From JAILLW01 sp045640905 (GTDB lineage: Bacteria; Bacillota; Clostridia; Lachnospirales; Lachnospiraceae): a stretch of DNA of 32,976 bases. Numbering within the stretch: position 1 is the first letter of the stretch; every line of letters begins with the position of its first letter. Positions 1 to 6,450 of the stretch are shown here, piece by piece. The stretch covers positions 1 through 32,976 of the forward strand of contig JAZUFW010000044.1 in assembly GCA_045640905.1 (NCBI GenBank), given 5' to 3'. Under the pieces are notes generated by a model. The model had not been told where the DNA came from. It ran no database searches and saw nothing but the letters and a program-made list of their open reading frames with translations. The position numbers were made by a program, and so were the translations under genes.

Positions 1-122
1 AGGGCGGCAACCTCCACCCCCGTCAACGTGCCGTCTCCTTCATAAGTATAGGCTTTGTACGGTATTTTCTTTTGCTCAAGTATTCGCATTACATTTGTCT
101 TAATTATCTGTTCTTTTTTCAT
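1..122 (-). CDS. YbaK/EbsC-type Cys-tRNA(Pro) deacylase, N-terminal part (cut by window edge)
   Basis: The first 40 codons of a minus-strand gene start at an ATG at 120-122 and run off the left edge. The peptide begins MKKEQIIKTNVMRILEQKKI and continues with IPYKAYTY and a GTLTGVEVAA stretch. That arrangement, with a short N-terminal helix followed by a strand ending in Tyr and a region before the substrate loop, matches YbaK/EbsC proteins, which hydrolyse Cys wrongly attached to tRNA-Pro in the cytosol. Only about a quarter of the usual 155-165 residues is visible, so catalytic residues cannot be checked. It is divergent to the galactanase remnant, with only 41 bp between the two starts. The family call is recognition from the N-terminus only. 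Confidence 0.7.
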   Translation of the reverse strand, partial: MKKEQIIKTNVMRILEQKKIPYKAYTYEGDGTLTGVEVAA

Positions 123-495
123 AAATATGATTATACATAATATCGTGATATGCTAAAAGGACTATGAAAAAAATACAATCAACAATCATCCCTATGTTAC
201 TCGCATGCATATTAGATGGCAACGGCTACGGAGGCGGTAACTGCGATGTCAACACCGCCATTGAACTCGGAAAACGCGCTTCTAAATACGGGATGAGTGT
301 TTGCGTAGACTTTCATTATTCCGACTTCTGGGCTGATCCAAGCAAGCAGTTCGAACCGAAATCTTGGGTTGGAATGAGCCTTGAAGAAAAAAGCGATGCT
401 TTATACTCCTTTACCAAAGAGTCGTTGGAAAAAATGCTTAAAGAAGGCATTGACATATCAATGGTTCAAATCGGAAATGAAGCAACGGCACAAGA

Positions 496-522
496 AAAAC
501 CACATCGCAATGATGTGGCTTT
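496..522 (-). terminator. Hairpin terminator, T-run on the minus strand
   Basis: CCACATC at 500-506 pairs with GATGTGG at 512-518 around a 5-base loop. On the minus strand the stem is followed by TTTTT, the better T-run. On the plus strand it is followed by a looser T-rich stretch. It lies downstream of the double-glycine peptide gene, behind a second hairpin, and inside the out-of-homology tail of the galactanase remnant. Confidence 0.6.
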
Positions 523-575
523 AATGTTTCTTTTCTTTCCGTTACTTGATTACAAGCTAATCTTGTGCCCAATAC

Positions 576-601
576 AAAAAGCCACGTTACCGTGGCTTTT
601 T
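576..601. terminator. Bidirectional rho-independent terminator
   Basis: Perfect inverted repeat AAAAAGCCACG (576-586), loop TTAC, CGTGGCTTTTT (591-601). Both strands give a GC stem followed by at least five T, so it can stop transcription in either direction. It sits 37 bp beyond the stop of the minus-strand peptide gene at 639-911 and is its likely terminator. Confidence 0.85.
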
Positions 602-638
602 GCTAACTAAATTATCACGTAATCCTATTAAACTGCGC

Positions 639-911
639 TTAATCTTTAAAGTAATAATCCAATAGATCTCTGTATTCATAGAAAGTAATTATTCCGGCAG
701 TTTTTGCTTTTTCAACAAGCACGGGAACCTCCCCCTCTTGCTGCATTATATCCAAATAGTATTTAATCATTTTGGCATATTTATCATTGCTTATCAAACC
801 TTCCGCATGAGCCTTTTCAAGAAAATCGAAAACCTCTTTTCTTTCGGCTTCTCCGCTTCCACCTGAAACGTCCTGTAAATCTCTATCTGTCAAATTATTC
901 ATATCTGTCAT
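639..911 (-). CDS. Double-glycine leader peptide with two tandem SHOCT-like modules
   Basis: A 90-residue protein. The start chosen is the ATG at 909-911 because AAGGAGG lies just upstream; the frame is open further up to 992 but has no such site. The first 18 residues, ending LTDRDLQDVSGG, look like the leader of double-glycine peptides (bacteriocins and related exported peptides), normally cut after GG by a C39 peptidase domain of an ABC transporter. The remaining 72 residues are charged, lack Cys, and contain two copies of one module: residues 27-55 (EVFDFLEKAHAEGLIS...) and 61-89 (EVPVLVEKAKTAGIIT...), identical at about 10 of 29 aligned positions. The pattern Leu-x-x-Ala-x-x-x-Gly-hydrophobic-Ile-Ser/Thr, then an aromatic and a hydrophobic helix, resembles SHOCT domains. 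No C39 transporter or modification enzyme is in the window. Export and function are inferred; the coding call is firm. Confidence 0.8.
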   Translation of the reverse strand: MTDMNNLTDRDLQDVSGGSGEAERKEVFDFLEKAHAEGLISNDKYAKMIKYYLDIMQQEGEVPVLVEKAKTAGIITFYEYRDLLDYYFKD

Positions 912-981
912 ACTGTATACCTCCTTATCTGTTGCTGTTAACCTTATATACGAATCAGTAGCCCCAAAAGGATACACTACC

Positions 982-1044
982 CAAAATATCAAATGTTCAG
1001 TTGCGAAAGTACATATCCTTGTGGAATAAGGACCGTCCCTACTT
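982..1044. repeat. 63-bp dispersed repeat, copy A
   Basis: This stretch matches 2453-2515 at 61 of 63 positions (differences at the 11th and 14th bases). It ends GGACCGTCCCTACTT, and the CTA inside that end is the TAG stop of the M14 peptidase gene read on the minus strand. It also contains TCCTT/AAGGA arms around a 7-base loop. No coding function is seen. It may be a small REP- or MITE-like element. Confidence 0.85.
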
Positions 1045-2025
1045 CGAAAGATTATTCGCTATCATCTCAAAAATTCGATAATTTTTCTGGTAATACTTGT
1101 TGAACTGCCCTTGCGCTTTCGGCGGAAGTCCGCTACCCACTTCTAAAGTAACCGAAGGCTTTCCAAGCGACTGGCATACATAATCGGCGAAAGTACCGTA
1201 TGAAAGTTTCCCGTTATTTCCCGTTCCGCAAATTCTGTATCCATTTATCTGCTTCATCATGCCTGCCCAGTCATTGCTCGCTGCATTAATCTCCGGAGCA
1301 GCCAGATCACTTCCACAATAAATAATATTACCCTGTTGGTGTATATTCAAAAACAGTTCGAAGTTTTTCTCCGTCGATGCCTGTTTCATTGCCAGGACCT
1401 CCGGTTCTGTCTCCGGAGCATACCCTTTCCAGAATTCATAGGAAGGAGCCGTATATCCGCGCAGATCTACGTATTCCCAACAGGCATTCCAATTTCGGTT
1501 CAAATCTACTCCTCTGGCATTCGCCTTCCATTGGGAGGTATGTCCCTGTCCGTTTACGAACTGAATATAATCGGTATTCGTGCATGAGGCAGCACCGGTT
1601 TGAACTATGCATACCCCATCAGGATTGGCCATGGGTACAATATAAAAGCATGTATCGCGCAAAAGAGACGGGTTCATAGCATAATATTCAACCATCTTCA
1701 TGAGCATCTGCGAGCCCATATACTCTCTGGCGTGTAAAGTGGATTGCACAAAAACAAAGTGTTTTGCTTTGTCCTTATTTCCCAGTATTACCATCGGTAT
1801 CATTCGACCTTCCAAAGTAGTACCGATGCTCTTCCACACAATATTCTCCGGATAAGAAACCGCAAGAGTCCCGATGTCTCCGCACAAATCATCATAGGTA
1901 TATATGGATGTTGTTTGAACTATTTCATCGGAAAAAGTCTTTACGGCAGAATTTCCAATTATTGATGCAGCCAGCAAAACTCCGGCCACCAGATAACCAA
2001 TTCGATTAATAACTCTTCTTTTCAC
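1039..2025 (-). CDS. Secreted M14-family zinc carboxypeptidase
   Basis: A 328-residue precursor with a signal peptide or anchor at about residues 6-28 (hydrophobic stretch YLVAGVLLAASIIG). All M14 landmarks are present: zinc ligands H98 and E101 in LHAREYMGS, NPDG near 134-137, the substrate-binding N-R pair in VDLNRNWN (N176, R177), the third zinc ligand H229 in NIHQQG, and the catalytic Glu E295 in TLEVGSG. M14 enzymes remove C-terminal residues from peptides or cut gamma-D-Glu-diaminopimelate bonds in cell-wall peptides; the sequence does not say which. The start is GTG at 2023-2025, with AAAGGA 8 bases upstream. The final Lys codon and TAG stop lie inside the 63-bp repeat. The peptide gene follows 127 bp downstream on the same strand, so co-transcription is possible. 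Confidence 0.92.
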   Translation of the reverse strand: MKRRVINRIGYLVAGVLLAASIIGNSAVKTFSDEIVQTTSIYTYDDLCGDIGTLAVSYPENIVWKSIGTTLEGRMIPMVILGNKDKAKHFVFVQSTLHAREYMGSQMLMKMVEYYAMNPSLLRDTCFYIVPMANPDGVCIVQTGAASCTNTDYIQFVNGQGHTSQWKANARGVDLNRNWNACWEYVDLRGYTAPSYEFWKGYAPETEPEVLAMKQASTEKNFELFLNIHQQGNIIYCGSDLAAPEINAASNDWAGMMKQINGYRICGTGNNGKLSYGTFADYVCQSLGKPSVTLEVGSGLPPKAQGQFNKYYQKNYRIFEMIANNLSK

Positions 2026-2179
2026 TCTTTCATTCCTTTGGTATTACGTTTTTACACCATTCTAGAATCACATGTTTTTATCCAAAACGCAACCCCGGAA
2101 ATTTTTTCACCAATATTTCCACTTTCCCCTATATCGATGAAAAATCTTTGCCTTATCTTGATTCCTACTTCCTCTTCCC

Positions 2180-2223
2180 CGGGGCCCAGGAAGCTTCCTT
2201 GATTCACTCTCTCCCGGGCCCCG
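2180..2223. repeat. GC-rich inverted repeat with inner palindrome
   Basis: CGGGGCCC (2180-2187) and GGGCCCCG (2216-2223) are exact inverted copies. Between them lies the perfect palindrome GGAAGCTTCC (2189-2198). Such GC-rich arms stand out in this AT-leaning region. No T-run follows on either side, so it is not a typical terminator. Confidence 0.7.
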
Positions 2224-2242
2224 CACTCTACTCCCCAGCATA

Positions 2243-2287
2243 TTTATCCTCTGCTTGTTTATCCCCTGCTTGTTTATCCCCTGCTTG
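2243..2287. repeat. Three tandem copies of a 15-bp unit
   Basis: The unit TTTATCCCCTGCTTG occurs three times end to end at 2243-2257, 2258-2272 and 2273-2287. The first copy has one change (TCCTCTG for TCCCCTG). There are no spacers, so this is not a CRISPR array. It is a short direct repeat of unknown role, perhaps from replication slippage. Confidence 0.85.
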
Positions 2288-2420
2288 GCTGATAATAATC
2301 ATGTGTCGGATTGCCCTGTCAACGGTACTACGCACCGCACAAAATGTGGCAAGCCGTTGCCCCGGCAACCGCACATGATTTACTTGTATCAAGCAAGAGG
2401 AAAACTTAGTTTCCAATACA

Positions 2421-2446
2421 AAATCCACGGCAAACGCCGTGGATTT
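2421..2446 (-). terminator. Perfect 11-bp stem-loop, likely terminator of the ABC operon
   Basis: AAATCCACGGC (2421-2431), loop AAAC, GCCGTGGATTT (2436-2446). On the minus strand the stem ends in ATTTTGTATTGG, a modest T-run. It lies 64 bp beyond the stop of the last permease gene, just past repeat copy B, which fits termination of the GntR/ABC operon. Confidence 0.65.
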
Positions 2447-2452
2447 ATGCTT

Positions 2453-2515
2453 CAAAATATCACATATTCAGTTGCGAAAGTACATATCCTTGTGGAATAA
2501 GGACCGTCCCTACTT
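2453..2515. repeat. 63-bp dispersed repeat, copy B
   Basis: It is the partner of 982-1044 (61 of 63 identical, same orientation). As in copy A, its CTA (2510-2512) is the TAG stop of the upstream minus-strand gene, here the 219-residue permease. The two host genes are unrelated, so the likeness starts exactly at their 3' ends. This favours insertion of a small element, or exchange by recombination, over shared ancestry of the genes. Confidence 0.85.
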
Positions 2516-3169
2516 TACATTCTTCAATGCTCTTCCGAAGGCCATGGGAGAGAATTTTCTCTTGTAAAGAGCCTTATTGACAAAGAACGAAATAACGAAT
2601 CCTACAATCAAAAGTACATAACACAAAATTACAGAGCGGGAAAAACTCTCTCCCGCAAACTTATTAAATCCGAAGCCCGGATTTGACATAAGCATTGTCA
2701 GCGGAAACATAACAACGATAAGTCCTATCGTAGCGGGAATGAATAATTTGTAGCAAACTCCCATATAAATCATTGTCAGGAACAGGATACTTCCTATTTG
2801 CAACAATACCGAACTTTGTGCGGCATAAACTGAAGGGTCACCGTTCTTTGCATAATTCCAATGAATGAATACCACTATGGTCATTACGACCAGCATCCAA
2901 GGGGCCATCGCCATATAAGGAAAGTACAGCTGGATTTTTCTCTTGTAAGGAGACGACTGAACCAAAGTAGAGGAATCTACCGAAATAATCAGCTGTCCCA
3001 GGAACATCGTCGAAAGCACTAAATAGAATCCGCCTATCAGTGTAGTTCCTCTGCCGAACACTTCACATATCACACCTATCAGCATAAACACAACACAAAA
3101 AGCTATCTGCTGTTTTACCGAAACACCGTATTGTACCAGTTGAAACGCTTTTTTCAATTCTTTAATCAT
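2510..3169 (-). CDS. ABC-2-type membrane permease subunit
   Basis: A 219-residue integral membrane protein with about six hydrophobic helices: near 24-42, 44-66, 87-105, 121-140, 143-160 and 179-197. The N-terminus (MIKELKKAFQLVQYG) is amphipathic, as in ABC-2-like permeases of GntR/YtrA-type operons. No soluble domain or catalytic motif is seen. Its ATG lies 1 bp after the stop of the permease-CPBP gene, with GGGAGAA across the junction as ribosome binding site, so the two are translated together. It presumably pairs with the ATPase at 5007-5909. The substrate is unknown. The last codon and stop are in the 63-bp repeat, so the original C-terminus may have been slightly altered. Confidence 0.75.
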   Translation of the reverse strand: MIKELKKAFQLVQYGVSVKQQIAFCVVFMLIGVICEVFGRGTTLIGGFYLVLSTMFLGQLIISVDSSTLVQSSPYKRKIQLYFPYMAMAPWMLVVMTIVVFIHWNYAKNGDPSVYAAQSSVLLQIGSILFLTMIYMGVCYKLFIPATIGLIVVMFPLTMLMSNPGFGFNKFAGESFSRSVILCYVLLIVGFVISFFVNKALYKRKFSPMAFGRALKNVK

Positions 3170-3170
3170 T

Positions 3171-4994
3171 TTATTCTCCCACCTTTACCAAATCTTTCGA
3201 CAAATTCTTATCTTTTTTGGCATTAATAATCAAAAATACTATAAATACTAAAAACGGCAGCATACCGATTATCTGTATACCCACATCCTTCCAAGTAAGA
3301 AGAGCATTCTGCAGGGCATCATTTGATTGTCCGCCCGCAAAAAGTACCGCCATATTGTTATTCAAATAATGAATAAGCGCAGCCATCCAAATATTCTTTG
3401 TTTTCATATATGCATATGCCAGGAAAATTCCGATAGCAGTACATGTAACGAACTGGCTGGCAAACATCTGAAGTCCCGAATCCGGTGCGTAATAGAAGAA
3501 ATCTACAAACACATGCCATACAGCCCAGGCACATCCCAAAATCAAAGTTCCCCAAACCGTACCAAACTTATTGTGCAGAACCGGCTGAAGGTAATATCTC
3601 CATCCGTATTCTTCTCCGAGGTACGGAATATACATTATTACTGCCTGAACCAAAACGATAAGCAGGTTTAGCCATAACGCTCCTTCGGTAAACAAAGAGA
3701 AAAATGCACTGAGGCCTGCAAACACTTCGTTTGTTTGAATGCCCGAAACGATTATGAGAACAACAAACCTCAACAGGAATGCAACCACATACAGCAAAAC
3801 AAAAAGCAGTGATTTCAAAACTTTCGGATTATGCATTCCCAAGTTTCGTCTATATCCCGACTTGGCTGTTAACAGTGAAATAATCAATGCTACGCTTCCC
3901 AATACGGTAACAAATACATTCACAAAATAAGCTGTCGTCAGCGACGCCTGTCCAAGAACAGTTCCTCCCACATTTCCGAAGATCGAATAAACACCGATTA
4001 TCAGATTAAGCATTCCCGTGCCGAGCGCAATAAACATCGGAGCCTTGGGATATTTCACGTTCTTGTCGACAACAAGTTTCCCTAAAAGCACTCCGCACAT
4101 AGGCATGGCCATCTGTGCCAGAATCAGGATTGAAGCATCAACCTGTGTCTTGTGAGCATATATCACCAAAAGTCCCAGTATATAAGAGACTCCGTAAGCT
4201 ATAGCCAGGAATATCCAAAACTTCTTTTTACCGTCTTCGGTAAAGAGCATCTTTCCGGTTGACTCGGATTTTTTCTGTCCGCTCCGAAAATATTCAACAT
4301 TCTCGACGCTTTCAAAATCACGTATAAAAGCGGGGCTTTTAAAGCTCTTATCAAATTTGTGCATAACATGTGACACAATCGAAAATGTTGCTATCAAAGC
4401 TACTACAGTCAGAACACCAAATGCCCAAACAGGAACCGTCTTTACAAAATCCTGTCCTATCAAAAGTGCCAGACTTATTCCGGCTATCATGCCTCCCACG
4501 CTCGATATGATGCAGTAGAGCATGAAAAAGTCTATGATACGCAAAAGACTCAGCAAAAACGAATTCACTATATAACAGGCGAATCCCATTACGAGCATTA
4601 CCGACATAAGTGTTGCAGGCGAATCCAAATATCCGGGCATTTCGCCGCAAATCATGCCGATTACTCCCGTTAAAAGAAACATCAATGTCAGCTTTAGGAA
4701 TCTTATTACCTGATCAAGAACCATTTGTTCCTTTAATGTTCGACGTCCTGAAAGCGATGACATATATACGCCGAAAATGTAATTCTTTTTCAGTATTCCG
4801 TTGAATGAAAAATAATCACCGATTGCATCCGTAAGCGGAATCAGTGCTCCTGCTATTGACAATGCTATTGTCGAACCAAAAAGCGAAAAAGCAGCCAGCA
4901 CGATTCCCAAAACAATTATCGGGACCAACACATTAAACATCAACGTATATATTTTCGGATATGAAACTCTGTATAATTTCGCAATTCTGTTCAT
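3171..4994 (-). CDS. ABC-2-type permease fused to a CPBP (CAAX/Abi) intramembrane metalloprotease
   Basis: A 607-residue protein with two membrane parts. Residues 1-215 form a permease-like bundle of about six helices, followed by a charged cytosolic stretch at 212-258. Residues 260-595 form a second bundle containing the CPBP/Abi protease signature with all motifs intact: EEYGWR at 461-466 (E461, E462, R466), WAVWH with H494, and HYLNN with H542 and N546. CPBP members cleave prenylated or other membrane proteins, and several act in bacteriocin self-immunity. Joining this domain to an ABC permease in an operon with its own ATPase suggests that export or efflux is tied to proteolysis, which is inference. 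A GGAGGATGAG site precedes the ATG. It lies 12 bp after the ATPase gene and 1 bp before the next permease. Confidence 0.85.
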   Translation of the reverse strand: MNRIAKLYRVSYPKIYTLMFNVLVPIIVLGIVLAAFSLFGSTIALSIAGALIPLTDAIGDYFSFNGILKKNYIFGVYMSSLSGRRTLKEQMVLDQVIRFLKLTLMFLLTGVIGMICGEMPGYLDSPATLMSVMLVMGFACYIVNSFLLSLLRIIDFFMLYCIISSVGGMIAGISLALLIGQDFVKTVPVWAFGVLTVVALIATFSIVSHVMHKFDKSFKSPAFIRDFESVENVEYFRSGQKKSESTGKMLFTEDGKKKFWIFLAIAYGVSYILGLLVIYAHKTQVDASILILAQMAMPMCGVLLGKLVVDKNVKYPKAPMFIALGTGMLNLIIGVYSIFGNVGGTVLGQASLTTAYFVNVFVTVLGSVALIISLLTAKSGYRRNLGMHNPKVLKSLLFVLLYVVAFLLRFVVLIIVSGIQTNEVFAGLSAFFSLFTEGALWLNLLIVLVQAVIMYIPYLGEEYGWRYYLQPVLHNKFGTVWGTLILGCAWAVWHVFVDFFYYAPDSGLQMFASQFVTCTAIGIFLAYAYMKTKNIWMAALIHYLNNNMAVLFAGGQSNDALQNALLTWKDVGIQIIGMLPFLVFIVFLIINAKKDKNLSKDLVKVGE

Positions 4995-5006
4995 CTCATC
5001 CTCCGA

Positions 5007-5909
5007 TTAGAACAACTTAGAATTGTTCTTCATTACTGCTACGCAAATCTGAGAAAGGCTGGGAGTTTCACATTCCACATCCAATCCTGCGAGCTGATCC
5101 ATTTTTTCCGCAAGGCAGACGCCTTCAAATCCAAAGTTATTGATACTGATAGAATATAAAATTTCCTTGGCCGCATCGACATCCTTCTTTTCGCCGTGCA
5201 CCAAAACGTACTTTTCTTTCAAATCTTCAACGAAGCCTGCTTCGACTATAGTTCCGTTTTCAACTATGATAGCGTAGTCCGTAACAGCTTCCATATCAGC
5301 AATATTGTGTGTTGAGAAAATAATGGATTTTTCGCCTTCTTCTATATTCAGATATTCTCTCATCATTTCACAAAGCTTATCTCTCATCAGCGGATCAAGA
5401 GGAGAGGCCGGTTCATCCAAAACAAGCAAATCGGTATCTCTTGACAAAACACCGGCTAGCATGAGCTTTGTTCTGTTTCCGTCGGAAAGTTCGCTGACTT
5501 TCTTGTTTGTATTTGATCCGTTTTCATTCGTAATTGCGAGTTTTTTGCAAATATCATCATATTTATCAGAATCAAAATCAGGGAAAAGCAGCTCCTGTAT
5601 TTCCTTGGCCTGGCGAAGTGTCCACATGGGCAGATAGTAATTACCGGTTCCTGTATACCCGATTTTATTCTTTACGTCGGGATTTTTCTCTCTGTCATCG
5701 GCATCGTATTTTTCAAAATACTTAAGCGAACCTTTATAATCCAGCTGAATGCCCGCCAGAATATCTATAAACGTTGTTTTACCGGCACCGTTTTCACCGA
5801 TAAAGGCTGTGGCAAATCCCTTGGGTATTTCGAACTTGGGGATATTAAGTTCAAAGCCTTTGTACTTCTTTACTATGTTCTCTCCTGAAATTACACTTGA
5901 AAATTCCAT
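5007..5909 (-). CDS. ABC transporter ATP-binding protein
   Basis: A 300-residue cytosolic ATPase. Walker A is GENGAGKT at 38-45 (K44), the signature loop is LSDGN at 141-145 (a variant of LSGGQ), Walker B is LLVLDE at 161-166 with P-A-S-P-L-D-P after it, and the switch His is H201 in STHN. The roughly 75 residues after the nucleotide-binding domain are typical of the drug/peptide-export subgroup that serves ABC-2 permeases (YtrB/EcsA-like). It is the second gene of the operon: GntR regulator upstream (38 bp gap) and permease-CPBP downstream (12 bp). AAGGAG lies about 12 bases before the ATG, a slightly long spacing. It most likely powers the two membrane proteins that follow. Confidence 0.92.
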   Translation of the reverse strand: MEFSSVISGENIVKKYKGFELNIPKFEIPKGFATAFIGENGAGKTTFIDILAGIQLDYKGSLKYFEKYDADDREKNPDVKNKIGYTGTGNYYLPMWTLRQAKEIQELLFPDFDSDKYDDICKKLAITNENGSNTNKKVSELSDGNRTKLMLAGVLSRDTDLLVLDEPASPLDPLMRDKLCEMMREYLNIEEGEKSIIFSTHNIADMEAVTDYAIIVENGTIVEAGFVEDLKEKYVLVHGEKKDVDAAKEILYSISINNFGFEGVCLAEKMDQLAGLDVECETPSLSQICVAVMKNNSKLF

Positions 5910-5947
5910 TTTTTCATTATCTCCTTCTACTTATCGTTTTACAAAAA

Positions 5948-6319
5948 TTAATTTTCCAGACTTATAAGCATTTTTAGCGTCTCAATAAGTTCATCTTGAG
6001 ACAGCCCTGCTATTCGTGAAGAAGAAATTGCCTCAAGCAACGCTTCCTCAACTTTACGCATATGTTGTTCTTTCAGCATATTCGAATCCTGAGCATTTAC
6101 GCAGTAGCCTTTTCCTTGAACCGCCGTTACCAGGCCTTCACTTTCCAGTGTTTCATAAGCCTTCATGGTCGTGATAACGCTAATCTTCAAATCCTTTGCC
6201 AAACCGCGTATGGATGGAAGATATTCATTTTCCTTGAACCGTCCTTCCAAAATATCCGCTCTGAAGTTATCCGCTATCTGCTGGTAAATCGGCACTCCCG
6301 ATGTCTGTGATATTTTCAT
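5948..6319 (-). CDS. GntR-family regulator, YtrA subfamily
   Basis: 123 residues, the short length typical of YtrA-type GntR regulators. The N-terminal winged helix-turn-helix (about 8-75) begins with GVPIYQQIADNFRADILEGR, passes through LPSIRGLAKDLKIS and ITTMKAYETLESEGL, and ends at GKGYCV. Only a short helical tail follows, used for dimerisation in this group, with no effector-binding domain. YtrA regulators usually repress their own operon, which encodes ABC transporters and is released by cell-envelope or antibiotic stress. Here it is the first gene of such an operon, and a long dyad overlaps its promoter. The ATG at 6319 is preceded by GAGGT at good spacing. Confidence 0.93.
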   Translation of the reverse strand: MKISQTSGVPIYQQIADNFRADILEGRFKENEYLPSIRGLAKDLKISVITTMKAYETLESEGLVTAVQGKGYCVNAQDSNMLKEQHMRKVEEALLEAISSSRIAGLSQDELIETLKMLISLEN

Positions 6320-6372
6320 TTTGTTACCTCATCTTAATCGTCTCGTACTAACCGGTAAATACGAAGGCGTTT

Positions 6373-6408
6373 AACTGTTCATGTGTTATATATACACTTA
6401 AAACAGTT
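6373..6408. promoter_or_regulatory. Nested dyad, likely operator of the GntR-type regulator
   Basis: AACTGTT (6373-6379) and AACAGTT (6402-6408) are exact inverted copies. Inside them GTGT (6383-6386) and ACAC (6394-6397) form a second inverted pair around an AT-only centre. The dyad covers the -10 box of the operon promoter, a good position for repression. The binding protein is inferred from adjacency. Confidence 0.6.
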
Positions 6409-6417
6409 TCGTGTCAA
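6389..6417 (-). promoter_or_regulatory. Strong sigma-A promoter of the GntR/ABC operon
   Basis: On the minus strand, TTGACA (6417-6412) is followed by a 17-base spacer and TATATA (6394-6389). The -35 box is perfect and the -10 box differs from TATAAT at one position. It is about 70 bp upstream of the regulator's ATG. With the overlapping dyad it looks like a strong but repressed promoter. Confidence 0.8.
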
Positions 6418-6450
6418 CAATTTTTTTAATTTTTTTAAAATCAGAAACAA

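Larger units (their letters stand above)
164..610 (+). pseudogene. Remnant of a GH53 endo-beta-1,4-galactanase
   Basis: An open frame of 148 codons in which residues 18-106 clearly belong to glycoside hydrolase family 53 (arabinogalactan endo-1,4-beta-galactanase). The visible blocks are DGNGYGGGNCDVNTAIELGK, VCVDFHYSDFWADP and VQIGNE; the last ends in the Glu that is the family acid/base. Real GH53 enzymes are over 300 residues. Here the 17 residues before the homology look like a signal-peptide start joined directly to the middle of strand 2, so an internal deletion is likely. Homology stops right after GNE near position 484 and the frame then runs through two terminator hairpins. The second catalytic Glu and most of the barrel are missing, so no activity is expected. 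The GG before the ATG is unusually close for a ribosome binding site. This is a relic of a plant galactan-degrading gene. Confidence 0.85.
2026..2509. other. Repeat- and palindrome-rich intergenic stretch without a convincing gene
   Basis: The 484 bp hold no believable coding region. Frames of 75-81 codons here translate the tandem repeat and lack ribosome binding sites. What can be seen: a run of T and A near 2100-2150; a GC-rich inverted repeat with a central palindrome (2180-2223); three 15-bp tandem repeats (2243-2287); GTTGCCCCGGCAAC, a 14-base palindrome at 2356-2369, flanked by weakly pairing ATGTG/CGCACAT; a perfect 11-bp stem at 2421-2446; and repeat copy B. The base composition is patchier and more GC-rich than in the neighbouring genes. 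It may be debris of a mobile element or a structured RNA; neither is proven. Confidence 0.6.

Noticed and set aside
912..992. Longer start for the double-glycine peptide (in-frame ATG at 990-992)
   Set aside because: The ATG at 909-911 has AAGGAGG at proper spacing and begins a normal GG leader. The extra 27 codons would bury the leader and run into the 63-bp repeat.
2243..2287. Triple 15-bp repeat as a CRISPR array
   Set aside because: The units are adjacent with no spacers, and no cas gene is in the window.
2148..2500. Several overlapping frames of 75-81 codons on both strands
   Set aside because: They translate the tandem repeats and palindromes, lack ribosome binding sites, and show repeated low-complexity wording such as SPACLSPACL. 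Not counted as genes.
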